A stretch of 64,000 nucleotides of DNA from Nematopogon swammerdamellus (Eukaryota > Arthropoda > Insecta > Lepidoptera > Adelidae), in contig OX336345.1 of assembly GCA_946902875.1 (NCBI GenBank), positions 14,229,395-14,293,394 on the forward strand. Reading direction: 5' to 3'. How positions within the stretch are numbered: position 1 is the stretch's first letter; every line of letters begins with the position of its first letter. Below the pieces are notes generated by a model that did not search any database, had not been told where the DNA came from, and was given only the letters and a program-made list of their open reading frames with translations. Shown piece by piece: positions 54,200 to 64,000 of this stretch. Both the position numbers and the translations under genes were made by a program.

Positions 54200-55690
54200 G
54201 GGACATTTTGAAACGGCTTTGGTAACCTGTGATGATGATATTAAGTTTTTACCCGCGTTATATTATCAGACCTATCATCATAATACTACTCAAATTTTCC
54301 TTCAAATCAAATATGTTATCTTCTTACATGTATGTACATATTGTACTGATTACAACTTTACCACTGGCCATCAGTACAATCGAATCAAGAAAAAGAATTC
54401 AATATTTTTGAAAAATCCTTCTAAAACACTTGCTAAAAAATAAAACGTTTGCCTTTTACTGTCTTGGTTCGCGAGTCTCGGCCGAGAGACAAGTGTTTAA
54501 ATTTTTAGTTATTTTCAATAAAAGCTTGGTATTTCATTCCGAGTTTGATTTGTAGTGTTTAGTGCAACAAGTCGTCAGGCAGATGCCAAAGGAAAAAATA
54601 GAATAGATAAGAAAAGTAACTGGTGCCAGAGGCATCAGTGCAATATATATGTCCAGTTTCTATTAACTATAATGTGATGTATACAAAATTTCATTGCAAT
54701 ATTGGAAACCTACTTTGCATTCATTAGTTAGAGTGAGCACAAAATTTATGTAGGTTGCCAAATTGCCATAAACCTACACTTTCCAATTTTCGTCGATGTA
54801 AAGTTAGTAACACAAGTGAACTGCACGAATTATCACGAACCTCCCGTTGGATCCAAGAAATAATTGTTTCCCGCCGTAAAATATCAGAAGATAATTGCCT
54901 AAACGGATTTTCAAAGCCAAGATCGGAGGCGTCAATGATGTTCAATCCTTAACCAATAAACGTCGCTCGTTGTGGGATTTAGTGCTCTACCCCGCCCCTA
55001 AATGTAAATTAATTAGCAAGCTTTGCTTTGTTTGCTTTTCAATACGGCCGAATGCGTAATTGATTCAGTTACAATAGCAAAGTGTCAAAGTTTATAATTG
55101 TTTGTCCCAAGTGTCCTTAGAAGCCTTTACAAACTGGACGACCGCCGACGCGGCACCGTCGCGTCGGTACCCGCGCACTAAGTTGGGAAAGCTAGAACTT
55201 TCTGAATTTGAGCGCACCCCGGACATCCCTCCTGAATAATTTGCCGTATCATTTCCGAAACAAAAAGCCACTTAGGACACTGGGGTATAGCGTGGCTAGA
55301 CGTGCAATAACCATTTAATGGCTTGCTAAACTGACCACATCACTAGGGCATTCGGGAGAGAAAACATAGTTTATAGTTAGTTTTCTCTACGAAGGGTGTA
55401 ATTTTGTTTGTATGTCCTTTACAAATTGCCGCCGTATTCCACATTATTGCGAGAAATGTCGTTGACCGTATCATTCCTATTTCAATATCCTGCGATCTTT
55501 GTAGTAAGGATAAAATAATCAAAATAATAAATCTTATTTCTCTTGATAATGAATCTATGCCACCTTGCATGCCTTCATATTTTATTAAAAGCAAATTAGT
55601 ACTTAAGTAAATAATTTTAAGGATACTCGATATGTCAGCACTTCCCTTCCTTATTTCATAAAAATGTAAGAAAAAATCGTTTTCATAAAA
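54200..55690. other. Anonymous AT-rich DNA
   Basis: No supported gene or repeat edge. Short open frames on both strands lack domains. Confidence 0.45.
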
Positions 55691-55697
55691 TGCGACC

Positions 55698-55900
55698 CTT
55701 TTTACCCGACTACGGCGAAGTCAAAAAAGGAAGGGTTATGAGTTTGGCGTGTATGTATGTATGTATGTATGTGACTATCTATATTCCACTCTGCAGCCTA
55801 AAGTATTGATCCGATTTGAATAATTATTGTGTCATTGGATTCGTAATTTAAAATGGCGGACACACGGTGTCATAATGTGAAATTAGTATTTTAAAATATA
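55698..55900 (+). repeat. Dispersed repeat starting TTTTTACCCGACTACGGCGA
   Basis: The start and the following (GTAT)n run (55750-55773) are shared with 60233-60345. It continues with CCGATTTGAATAATTATTGT and AAAATGGCGGACACAC. This repeat type is common in moth and butterfly genomes; its class is not shown by the sequence. Confidence 0.6.
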
Positions 55901-56279
55901 TTGAGCGGGATATCAAATTAAAGAAATTACGATTCCGAAAATATATAGTTTGCTACCTATTAAACTTATGTGTACAGAGAAATAGAGCAAAATGTGTGGC
56001 GCATGCATGAATCGCGATTCGCAATAAAGCTTGGTCGCCCGCCCCCGCGCACCGCGCCGCGCGCCCCCCGTGTCGGTGCGTTACATACACAACAATGTGA
56101 TAAATACAATAAAATATTCATTAACAATGGACTGGTAGAAAAGTTTTATTATCAAATTATTAGTACTGATTACAAGCGGTGTAGGTATCGTGGATAGTTT
56201 TGAATATCTTGAAGTCAAAAGTTTCGGTGATTGCAAGTCCAGTCGCTGCTTTCTGTAGACAAGAAAAAACATTACTTTT

Positions 56280-56460
56280 TTACTGTTATCTACTCAAAAG
56301 AGGAAAAAACCGGTACCCCTATAGGATCACTTTTGTGTCTGTCTGTCCGTCTGTCAGGTTATATTCTCCGAATCTACTAAACAAAAAAAAATTTTATTTG
56401 GTACATAGGTATATAGAGATTGATGACGATGACCCATTAACGGAAGTATAGCGAAAATGA
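56280..56460 (+). repeat. Fragment of dispersed repeat (CCCTATAGGATCACTTTTGT)
   Basis: It contains ACCCCTATAGGATCACTTTT, TGTCTGTCTGTCCGTCTGTC and a following ~100 bases. The first words are reversed relatives of 31950-31995. Confidence 0.45.
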
Positions 56461-56554
56461 ACTAATTTAGATTTCGGGGGACAAATTAGATCGTAAAAAT
56501 AGTATAGGCATATGTACATACATTACATAATATTTTTCATTTAAATTTGTATAG

Positions 56555-56582
56555 GTACTGCGGAACAAGTGTTCCGCAGTAC
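56555..56582. repeat. 28-nt exact hairpin
   Basis: GTACTGCGGAACA (56555-56567) and its exact reverse complement (56570-56582) around AG. Confidence 0.75.
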
Positions 56583-56841
56583 TTAAACAAATTTTTTTTT
56601 TTGCTTTCTTTGACAAAATTTACATAAAATGAAATAATACCTAATAGTCACTTTGGCTATTTTTTCTTACACAACTTTGCATGACGTAACAACCTGGTTA
56701 ACAAAAATTTTGACAAAAGTAAGTTAAAGGTTCGCACTACACTTCAAAATGTGTTACATCATGCTTATAAATGTATTTTAATAATATATCTTGTTCTTTA
56801 GGGGAATTACGTTTTTTTTTATTATAAGTAATAATACTCAC

Positions 56842-57929
56842 ATTGAAAATAACATTATCATTCTTCAAGTACTGCCCGTACATATTGAAAAGCTCCGGCT
56901 TATCGACGTGGAGTTTGGCGAGGCTGAGCGGCGTGTGGGCTATCGAGACATCCCCCAGGAAGTCGGTCGCGGAGAGCCAGGCGCGCGAGGGCGCGAGCGC
57001 GACGTTGCACGTGCCGAAGTTGGAGAGAGTGTCGCGACCTCCGTTCTCTTTGTTCAGGCAGAGCAGTTCGTACTCCGACTCCTCTAGCTTGCTCAAGTCT
57101 AGACCTGTGCGTTCAACCATATGTAATGCATTTTTATTCGGTTGAACTTACAACTCAATAATATTATTAAATGAAAAATAAAATGTATTTGAATATAATA
57201 ATAGTAACAAAAGAATTCTGGATAGGGCATCATTTCATCGCGCACGTGAAACGTAGACATGTGTACCTGTGTGTGACCCTTTCACAATTGTCGACTCCAT
57301 ACCTGTATAAACAAGTGTGTCACAAATCGTTTAACACCCACCAAAGTATGCTTTGCTCCTTTAGAGGTAACGATTCTGACTTGAACCTTTATAAAAGATA
57401 ATTATTCTTTTAATGAGAAATATTTATCCAAGAGCTCAAATTTTTGTAATAGTCTATACTCACTTGACATAAATGCCACATCAGCGCGGTTGTCTTTCAA
57501 GCAATCCGCTGGGTCATTTGTCTCGAAACCAGGTTTACACTGCTTCGTCAGAGGCTCTCTGCTTTCGCCTAAACCAGAATACTATATTATTCATCATAAC
57601 ATTACACAGTATTGCCGACAATTCTTGAGAATGAGTGTTGTTTTACCTGTGGGGTTGTTTTCCAATTTGTTAGCTCCTGGTAAACAGGAACCTCCAGAGA
57701 AGAATTGGGACAGGTATTTCAATCTTGGACACTGAAATTTATAACATTCTGTTTAGTATGAATTTTTAAATAATATATGGAAACCTTCGATATTTATTTT
57801 TTCCGTCTACGATGGAAACTCTTAGCCATCTTCAGGGTTACCTGATCAGGTGTGATGATGTTTTTGTAAATGAGGTGGTACACAGGAGCGTAGAGTCCTT
57901 CAAATGTACCGTAACTGCTGTGGCAAGAC
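56842..57929 (-). CDS. Transferrin-family lobe, four internal exons
   Basis: Reading the minus strand, the exons are 57929-57842 (88 nt), 57731-57647 (85), 57568-57464 (105) and 57104-56842 (263). Each is bounded by AG and GT with matching phases (1/0, 0/1, 1/1, 1/0). The joined frame keeps transferrin landmarks in order: SCHSSYGTFEGLYAPVY (the CHT.xGRTAGW position), LKYLSQFFSGGSCLPGANKL (F.GSCVPGA), CLKDNRADVAFMSS (CL..GAGDVAFV), YELLCLNKENG, FGTCNVALAPSRAWLSA (C..A..P.HAVV) and YGQYLKNDNVIFN (the D.LF position). Transferrins bind and carry iron in the hemolymph. Here the anion-binding Arg after SCH is Thr and the Y.GY.GAFRC segment before the second Cys is missing, so this lobe probably does not bind iron; it may be the C-lobe of an insect transferrin. 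Earlier exons lie above 57929 or outside, and the last exon was not located. Confidence 0.82.
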
Positions 57930-58059
57930 CTAGAAAAAGAAAAAATAAACAAACCAGATAAATCAGATAAATCAGATTATTATTAATTTAGAGCAGCCTT
58001 CAAGAGCAGCAACTTTTTTGTATTAAACTGACAGCTGTCTTGTCCTGTAGCTTTTTTAC

Positions 58060-58180
58060 ATGAGCGCCTCGGGGAACCGTTCAACGCATTAAGAAGTGCT
58101 AAAGGTGCCCATGGACATTCAGATAGCGTTGATGCTTAGCATTCGCAACGCTCACACGTTGCGAATGCTAAGCTGGCCTG
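58060..58180 (-). mobile_element. Non-LTR 3' end fragment containing a local inverted copy
   Basis: GTGCCCATGGACATTCAGAT and TTGCGAATGCTAAGCTGGCC match the 3' UTR shared with 44330-44475. Between them, an extra GCTTAGCATTCGCAACG (58134-58150) is the exact reverse of 58157-58173. Confidence 0.65.
58134..58173. repeat. 40-nt exact hairpin within a retroelement tail
   Basis: Two 17-bp exact arms with loop CTCACA. The right arm is the family sequence; the left arm is absent from the related copies at 15875 and 44318. Confidence 0.8.
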
Positions 58181-58237
58181 ACATTACATGACATAAATTA
58201 ATTTAATTGTTAAGGTTATAATTTAATTTAATAAAAA

Positions 58238-58320
58238 AATCATCATCAGCCTGTATCGGTTCACAGCTGGACATAGGCCTCTCCCAAGGCACTGTGATGC
58301 CTCGAGCCGCATGCAAAGGT
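58238..58320 (-). mobile_element. RTE-type 3' tail
   Basis: The plus strand reads ATCATCATCAGCCTGTATCG, GGACATAGGCCTCTCCCAAG, the reverse of the tail at 33615-33716. The coding part is absent. Confidence 0.65.
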
Positions 58321-58822
58321 TTAGTGTGTTACCTCGCCGAATGGCTTTATGGTTTGAATTATTTATTATTTATTTGTCTTCTGATTGCTTAGTATGTTTG
58401 TGTCAGATTTGAGTCGTAGAGTCAAATCTCGGTTTTCAAACTATATATTGCCTGCCAGACACGACGTGGACGTTCAGCCAGGGTGTATGGTACCTAATCT
58501 ACCATGCGCATTCTTTAATAAATAAATAAATAAATTAATTAATTAATTAAGTAAATTAATAATATGCAAGCAAACAATAACCTATTAAACAATATTCTAT
58601 TTCTAAGCTTAAATACCTTAATCTACCTAAGGACTATGACTCAAGAAGAAAGTTCTTCGACACTTCCCTTGGGTCGCTGACCAAAACCCCCAGAAAACAT
58701 CAACCGTACCAAGTAATACAGGGCCGATTGAGTCGCCATTTACATAAGGGATGCAGAAAGTTTCCCTCGAGCAGGTCTAAAACCTCTCCGAATCGATAAT
58801 TCCGTTTCTCAAACTTATATAT
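58321..58822. other. Anonymous AT-rich DNA
   Basis: Contains an AATAAATAAATAAATTAATT-type low-complexity run (58519-58560). No gene recognised. Confidence 0.45.
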
Positions 58823-59535
58823 TACTAGCTTTTGCCCGCGGCTTCGCTCGCGTGATATTCGTATTTCAAAGGCCAATCTGCGTTAAGGTAAACGATAAAC
58901 CTTCTCAACTAAACTAAGTAACTAACGGTGAGGCTTCAGGCTGCTCTGCATTCTGGAAGACAATAAACCTTCTCGAAGAAAGTACGTAACTAAGGGCGAG
59001 ACCGAAGGCCGAGCTGCGTTCAGGAAGACGATAAACCTACTCAAAGAAAGTAAGCAAATGAGGTCGACGCCGAAGGCCGAGCTGCGTACAAGAAGACTAT
59101 AAAGCTTATTGAAGAAAGTAAGTAACTGAGGGCGAGGCCGAAGGCCGAGCTGCGTTCAGGAAGACTATAAACCGTCTTATAGAAAGTAAGTAACTACGTC
59201 CATAGTTACTTACTGTCATCGAGAAGGTTTAGCGTCTTCCAGGATACAGCTCGGCCTTCGGCCAAGCCCTTAGTTACTTACTTTCTTCGAGAAGGAATAT
59301 AGTCTTCCTGAACGTAGCTCGACCTTCGGCCTCGCCCTTTGTTACTTACTTTCTTCGAAAAGGTTCATACTCTTTCTGAATGCAGCTCGGCCTTCGGCCT
59401 CGCCTTTAGTATGTTACTTACTTTCTTTGAGAATGTCTTTTGTTTATCTGAATCCAGTTCACCCTCCGGCACCGGCTTACTTTCTTCTTTTGAAATACTA
59501 ATTTAACGCGAGCAAATCCGCGGGAAAAAGCTATT
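58823..59535. mobile_element. Fold-back array A with Helitron-like ends
   Basis: It starts ACTAGCTTTTGCCCGCGGCT and ends in the reverse of that sequence (CGCGGGAAAAAGCTATT). Between them, four ~70-bp units (GAAGGCCGAGCTGCGTTCAG, GAAAGTAAGTAACT) run forward and then four run reversed, switching near 59197. Read outward, each end closes with GC-rich dyad sequence and CTAG, as Helitron 3' ends do (CTRR); the class is inferred. Confidence 0.7.
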
Positions 59536-59539
59536 CATA

Positions 59540-60230
59540 TAAAAAGAATTTAGACGATCGGCTTAAATTTTGTGGAGGAAATCAATACTAATAATAAATC
59601 TGTAAGGGATGGTCATGGAGTAAGTTACTTTGTTTTAGGAAATATTGAGTTTGTAGCCTCTGTGTATGATACTAAAGCCAAATTGACGATTTTTAGAAAT
59701 ATTTTCTGTATGTATGTATGTATGTATGTTCCTCCATAACTCTTAAAGCCATCATCCGAATTTGATGAAACTTAGTACAAGCCCATTTTATTATACGGGA
59801 CACAGGATAGGCTTACTAAAATTCACTTCCGGCTACGCTAAGATGTGGCTCCCATACAAATCGAATTGTTCCAAGCGCCGAAATAAACGGCGGCGCGGCG
59901 CGGCGGGGGTTAGTAGCGCGTCTCGCTCGCGGAGACTGGCAGCGCGGCGGAGGAGGCGCGGGGTGCGACGCGGGATGCGGTCTGGCGGAGCGCGGTGTGT
60001 GTATGCATTGTCTCGGCAGAGTTTCTTATTTAATTCGATTCATAATATTATGTAGGTTAACTTCGTTAGGTATCTATTTGATTAATTTTAGGTGCAAAAG
60101 TGTTGTTGCGAGTCGATGTTAGCTAACTGAAGTTCCTATTTGATTTAAGTTAATTGATCGTATGTTTTGTTTATTATATTGTAGGTACGTAGTGTAGTAT
60201 GCGTGGAATATTAGCGAAAAGATTCTTATT
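59540..60230. other. Anonymous DNA with GC-rich patch
   Basis: It contains a (GTAT)n run at 59709-59730, the phrase CATCCGAATTTGATGAAACT, and a GC-rich patch at 59880-59995 whose open frame (RRRRGVRRGM) reflects composition. Probably an old repeat related to 60233. Confidence 0.4.
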
Positions 60231-60232
60231 TT

Positions 60233-60545
60233 TACCCGACTACGGCGAAGCGAAAAGGAGATTATGTTTTTGACCGGTATGTATGTATGTATGTATGTAT
60301 GTATGTATGTATGTATGTATGTATGTACGTATGTTCATCTGTTCTCTCATAACTTCGAAACTACTTTTTAATTTGACAAATGAGGTATCGTTGGATGCGT
60401 CTTGACCGTCCGCTGGTCGTCAAGACGCATCCAACGTCTATAGGCTATAAGATATGGCGCCCTCTAGAGGACATAAAGAAATGCACTAAAAAAAAAATTT
60501 TTAATGATGCCGTGTTGGCTATCAAATGAAAGGGCTTAATTAGCA
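60233..60545 (+). repeat. Dispersed repeat starting TTTTTACCCGACTACGGCGA
   Basis: Second copy of the repeat at 55698, with a longer (GTAT)n run (60279-60330) and the tail TATGGCGCCCTCTAGAGGAC. An exact 18-bp inverted pair (60389-60406 with 60419-60436) lies inside. Confidence 0.6.
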
Positions 60546-60559
60546 CATTTCAAAAATTT

Positions 60560-61130
60560 ATATATTGTTAGCTTTTGCTTAATAATTTCTAAAATCAGGC
60601 CTCACTCCAAACCTACCCAAAATAAATACTACTAATATTATAAACACGAAAGTTTGTGAATGAGTTGCGTTCAGGAAGACGATAGACCTACTCAAAGAAA
60701 GTAAGTAACTAAGGGCGAGGCCGAAGACCGAGCTGCATTCGGGAAGACTATAAACCTTCTCGAAGAAAGTAAGTAACAAAGGGCGAGGCCGAAGGCCGAG
60801 CTGCGTTCAGGAAGACCATAAACCTTGAAGAAAGCAAGTAACAAAGGGCGAGGCCGAAGGCCGAGCTGCGTTCAGGAAGATGATAAATTCTCGAAGACAG
60901 CAAGTAACTATGGGCGAGGCCGAAGGCCGAGATGTGTTCAGGAAGAGGATAAACCTTTTTGATGAAAGTAACTAACAAAGAAGTTACTTTCTTCGAGAAG
61001 ATTTATGGTCTTCCTGAACGCAGCTCGGCCTTTGGACTCGCCCTCTGTTACTTACATTCTTCGAAAAGGTTATCCTCTTCCTAAACGTAGCTCGGCCTTC
61101 GGCCTCGCCCTTTGTTACTTACTTTCTTAA
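60560..61130. mobile_element. Fold-back array B, one end degraded
   Basis: It has the same ~70-bp units as array A, forward to about 60970 and reversed afterwards (AAGAAGTTACTTTCTTCGAG marks the switch). The left end is a decayed TTAGCTTTTGC, and the right end abuts array C directly. Confidence 0.65.
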
Positions 61131-61132
61131 AA

Positions 61133-62398
61133 ACTAGCTTTTGCCCGCGGCTTCGCTCACGTGAAATTCGTATTTCAAAGGAAGAAAGTAAGTAACTAAA
61201 GGCGAGCTGGGTTCAGGTAAACGATAAACCGTCTCGAAGAAAATGAGTAACTTTTTGAGGCCGACGGCGGAGTTGCGTTCAGGAAGACGATAAACCTTCT
61301 TGAAGACAGTAAGTAACTATGGGCGAGGCCGAAGGCCGAGCTGCGTTCAGGAAGAGGATAAACCATCTTTAAGAAAGTAAGTAACAAAGGGCGAGGCCGA
61401 AGGCCGAGCTGCGTTCAGGAAGAGGATAACCTTTTCGAAGAAAGTAAGTAACTATGGGCGAGGCCTTAGGCCGAGCTCCGTTCAGGATGAGGGTAAACTT
61501 TTCGAAGAAAGTAAGTAACAGAGGGCGAGGCCGAAGGCCGAGCTGCGTTCAGGTAAACTGAACCTTCTCGAAGACAGTAAGAAACTATGGGCGAGGCCGA
61601 AGGCCGAGCTGCGTTCAGGAAGAGGATAACCTTTTCTAAGAAAGTAAGTAACAGAGGGCGAGGCCGAAGGCCGAGCTGCGTTCAGGAAGACGATAAACCT
61701 TTTCGAAGACAGTAAGTAACTTTGGGCGAGGCCGAAGGCCGAGCAGCGTTCAGAAAGTAACTTCTTTGTTACTTACTTTCTTCGAAAAGGTTTATCCTCT
61801 TCCTGAACACATCTCGGCCTTCGGCCTTGCCCATAGTTACTTACTGTCTTCGAAAATTTATCGTCTTCCTGAACGCAGCTCGGCCTTCGGCCTCGCCCTC
61901 TGTTACTTACTTTCTTCGAAAAGGTCATCCTCTTCCTGAATGCAGCTCGGCCTTCGGCCTCGCCCATAGTTAGTTACTGTCTTCGAGAAGGTTTATCGTT
62001 TTCCTGAACGCAGCTCGGCCTTCGGCCTCGCCCTCTGTTACTTACTTTCTTCGAAAAGTTTACCCTCATGCTGAACGCAGCTCGGCCTTCGGCCTCGCCC
62101 ATAGTTACTTACTGTCTTTGAAAAGGTTTATCGTCTTCCTGAACGCAGCTCGGCCTTCGGCCTCGCCCTCTGTTACTTACTTTCTTCGAAAAGGTTATCC
62201 TCTTTCTGAACGCAGCTCTTACTGTCTTCGAGATAGTTTATCGTCTTCCTGAACGCAACTTCTCCTTCGGCCTCAAAAAGTTTCTCACTTTCTTCGAGAC
62301 GGTTTATCGTTTACCTGAACCCAGCTCGCCCTTAGTTACTTACTTTCTTCCTTTGAAATACGAATTTCACGCGAGCGAAGCCGCAGGCAAAAGCTAGT
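61133..62398. mobile_element. Fold-back array C, symmetric, Helitron-like ends
   Basis: It begins ACTAGCTTTTGCCCGCGGCT and ends in the reversed counterpart (GAAGCCGCAGGCAAAAGCTAGT). About nine ~70-bp units (GGGCGAGGCCGAAGGCCGAG) run forward to ~61755 and about nine run reversed. The symmetry centre computed from the ends (61765) coincides with the switch. Open frames inside are by-products of the units. Confidence 0.75.
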
Positions 62399-62500
62399 TC
62401 ATACATAAATTTGCCCGCGGCATCGCTCGCTGTAGACTCGATTTAACAGGAAATCCGATTTAAACGCAAATATGATAATAAACTATCGTTTATCTTATAC

Positions 62501-63026
62501 TCTCCCTCTCCCTCTCCCTCTCCCTCTCCCTCTCCCTCTCCCTCTCCCTCTCCCTCTCCCTCTCCCTCTCCCTCTCCCTCTCCCTCTCCCTCTCCCTCTC
62601 CCTCTCCCTCTCCCTCTCCCTCTCCCTCTCCCTCTCCCTCTCCCTCTCCCTCTCCCTCTCCCTCTCCCTCTCCCTCTCCCTCTCCCTCTCCCTCTCCCTC
62701 TCCCTCTCCCTCTCCCTCTCCCTCTCCCTCTCCCTCTCCCTCTCCCTCTCCCTCTCCCTCTCCCTCTCCCTCTCCCTCTCCCTCTCCCTCTCCCTCTCCC
62801 TCTCCCTCTCCCTCTCCCTCTCCCTCTCCCTCTCCCTCTCCCTCTCCCTCTCCCTCTCCCTCTCCCTCTCCCTCTCCCTCTCCCTCTCCCTCTCCCTCTC
62901 CCTCTCCCTTCTCCTCTCCCTCTCCCTCTCCCTCTCCCTCTCCCTCTCCCTCTCCCTCTCCCTCTCCCTCTCCCTCTCCCTCTCCCTCTCCCTCTCCCTC
63001 TCCCTCTCCCTCTCCCTCTCCCTCCC
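62501..63026 (+). repeat. (TCCCTC)n hexanucleotide tract, 526 bp
   Basis: About 88 units with a single irregularity near 62909 (CCCTTCTCCTC) and no purine anywhere on this strand. Frames reading (PL)n on the plus strand and (RG)n on the minus strand are not genes. Confidence 0.97.
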
Positions 63027-63043
63027 CCTGAACCCTGAAAACT

Positions 63044-63535
63044 GGATGGTACGGAACCCTCTTTACGCGAGCTCGACTCGAACTTGACCACTATAAAAAA
63101 AAAATGTCACCATGGGATATATACTTAATTTACGTGAAATCGTAAACGAAAATTCCAATCGTTTTAGTTCTCATAGAAAACGCGATGGTACGGAACCCTC
63201 TTTACGCGAGCTCGACTCGAACTTGACCACTTTAAAAAAATTATGATGTTACCATGGGATATACACTTAATTTACAGGAAAACGTAAACGAAAATCCCAA
63301 TCCTTCTAGTTCTCACAGAAAACGCGATGGTACGGAACCCTCTTTACGCGAGATCGACTCGAACTTGACTGCTTTTAAAAAAATATTATGTTCCCATGGG
63401 ATATACACTTAATTTACAGGAAAACGTAAACGAAATCTCAATCCTTCTAGTTCTCACAGAAAACGCGATGGTACGGAACCCTCTTTACGCGAGCTCGACT
63501 CGAACTTGACCACTTTTTTTTAAAATTATGTTACT
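63044..63535 (+). repeat. ~140-bp tandem repeat, 3.5 copies
   Basis: GATGGTACGGAACCCTCTTT starts near 63045, 63184, 63326 and 63467 (periods about 139-142). Each unit continues with ACGCGAGCTCGACTCGAACT and CCATGGGATATACACTTAAT. The first word is the TACGGAACCC end seen at 32010. Confidence 0.88.
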
Positions 63536-64000
63536 CCGGGATATACACTACCCCTATACGAAGAAGAAAGAGGAACACCAAACAAACAAACAACCAAACA
63601 AACAAACATACTTTCACATTTATGATATTAGTGAGATGAGATACATAGAAATTAACCTCATGCATTTAAAAATAAGGGATGTCTCCTGCGTGGATGCAAA
63701 TTTGCTAGGAAGAGCTCGGAAGCGATTAGGTAATACAAAATCGTTCGTCGCTACAGCCCGTGATATATACGCAAAGTCCGTTCGTAGTAGTCGCGTTCGG
63801 TGATAATGAAGATGTTTAACTGCCGCCGTTATACTCGCGTGGAACTCGTACCGGTGTAACCGCGCCACTCAGAATGCGGTGATGTTCTCGATGAATCGAT
63901 GTTATATGAAACCATGCAACTCAGCTGACAAACTCCTTTCGTTTCGCTCCCAGCTCACAGGATCCCGCCAGGCAATGGCTCCTATGACGTCCTCACACAG
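63536..64000. other. Anonymous DNA at window end
   Basis: A short ACAAACAAACAACCAAACAA run lies at 63581-63605. Open frames at 63528-63868 on both strands lack domains. No gene is supported. Confidence 0.4.

Noticed and set aside
57490..57735. 81-residue plus-strand protein
   Set aside because: Shadow of the transferrin exons on the opposite strand.
62472..63091. (PL)n and (RG)n proteins of about 190 residues
   Set aside because: Translation of the TCCCTC microsatellite.

Overview
The window reads as intergenic and intronic nuclear DNA of an insect, most likely a moth or butterfly. The evidence is spliced genes with GT..AG introns, several CR1/Jockey-type and RTE-type non-LTR retrotransposons, short tRNA-headed SINEs, and repeat ends (the TTTTGCCCGCGGCTTCGCTC type, the TACGGAACCC type, GGAGAGGCCTATGTCCAGC plus TGATGATG tails) that I know as common in Lepidoptera. 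No bacterial operons, rRNA operons or CRISPR arrays are present. Repeat-derived DNA dominates the annotation.

Host genes are few. On the minus strand, 57929-56842 carries four consecutive exons of a transferrin-family lobe with matching splice phases. On the plus strand, 36515-36878 looks like the first coding exon of a secreted protein. A weak two-block candidate lies at 53287-54199. All other long open frames that I can explain belong to mobile elements or to low-complexity repeats.

Layout: 1-4260 holds a broken endonuclease fragment, SINEs and a 141-bp tandem repeat. 4262-12111 is a very large inverted duplication (two 3.8-kb arms around a 250-bp spacer) that contains a SINE and two non-LTR fragments in each arm. 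12112-19420 is mostly anonymous AT-rich DNA with scattered SINEs, a 67-bp hairpin transposon and two dispersed repeat families (called A and B here). 19421-22774 is a 10-bp satellite arranged as two opposed arrays between 36-bp inverted repeats. 25670-31545 is an apparently intact non-LTR element with ORF1, an unexplained middle ORF and ORF2. 31546-36283 holds repeat tails, a TAGTG microsatellite and a second non-LTR family with one in-frame stop. 43036-44143 holds two TIR elements side by side. 46300-51640 is a third, nearly intact non-LTR element. 58823-62398 is a set of fold-back tandem arrays with Helitron-like ends, followed by a 526-bp (TCCCTC)n tract and a ~140-bp tandem repeat.

The non-LTR elements would supply reverse transcriptase and endonuclease for their own copying and plausibly for the SINEs. 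Two SINE insertions in this window show clear target duplications, one of them inside the satellite. The most unusual features are the exact 3.8-kb inverted duplication, the open frame between ORF1 and ORF2 of the intact element, the SINE head that mixes tRNA-like and 5S-rRNA-like boxes, and the repeated tendency of this DNA to form exact inverted duplications at scales from 28 bp to 3.8 kb.
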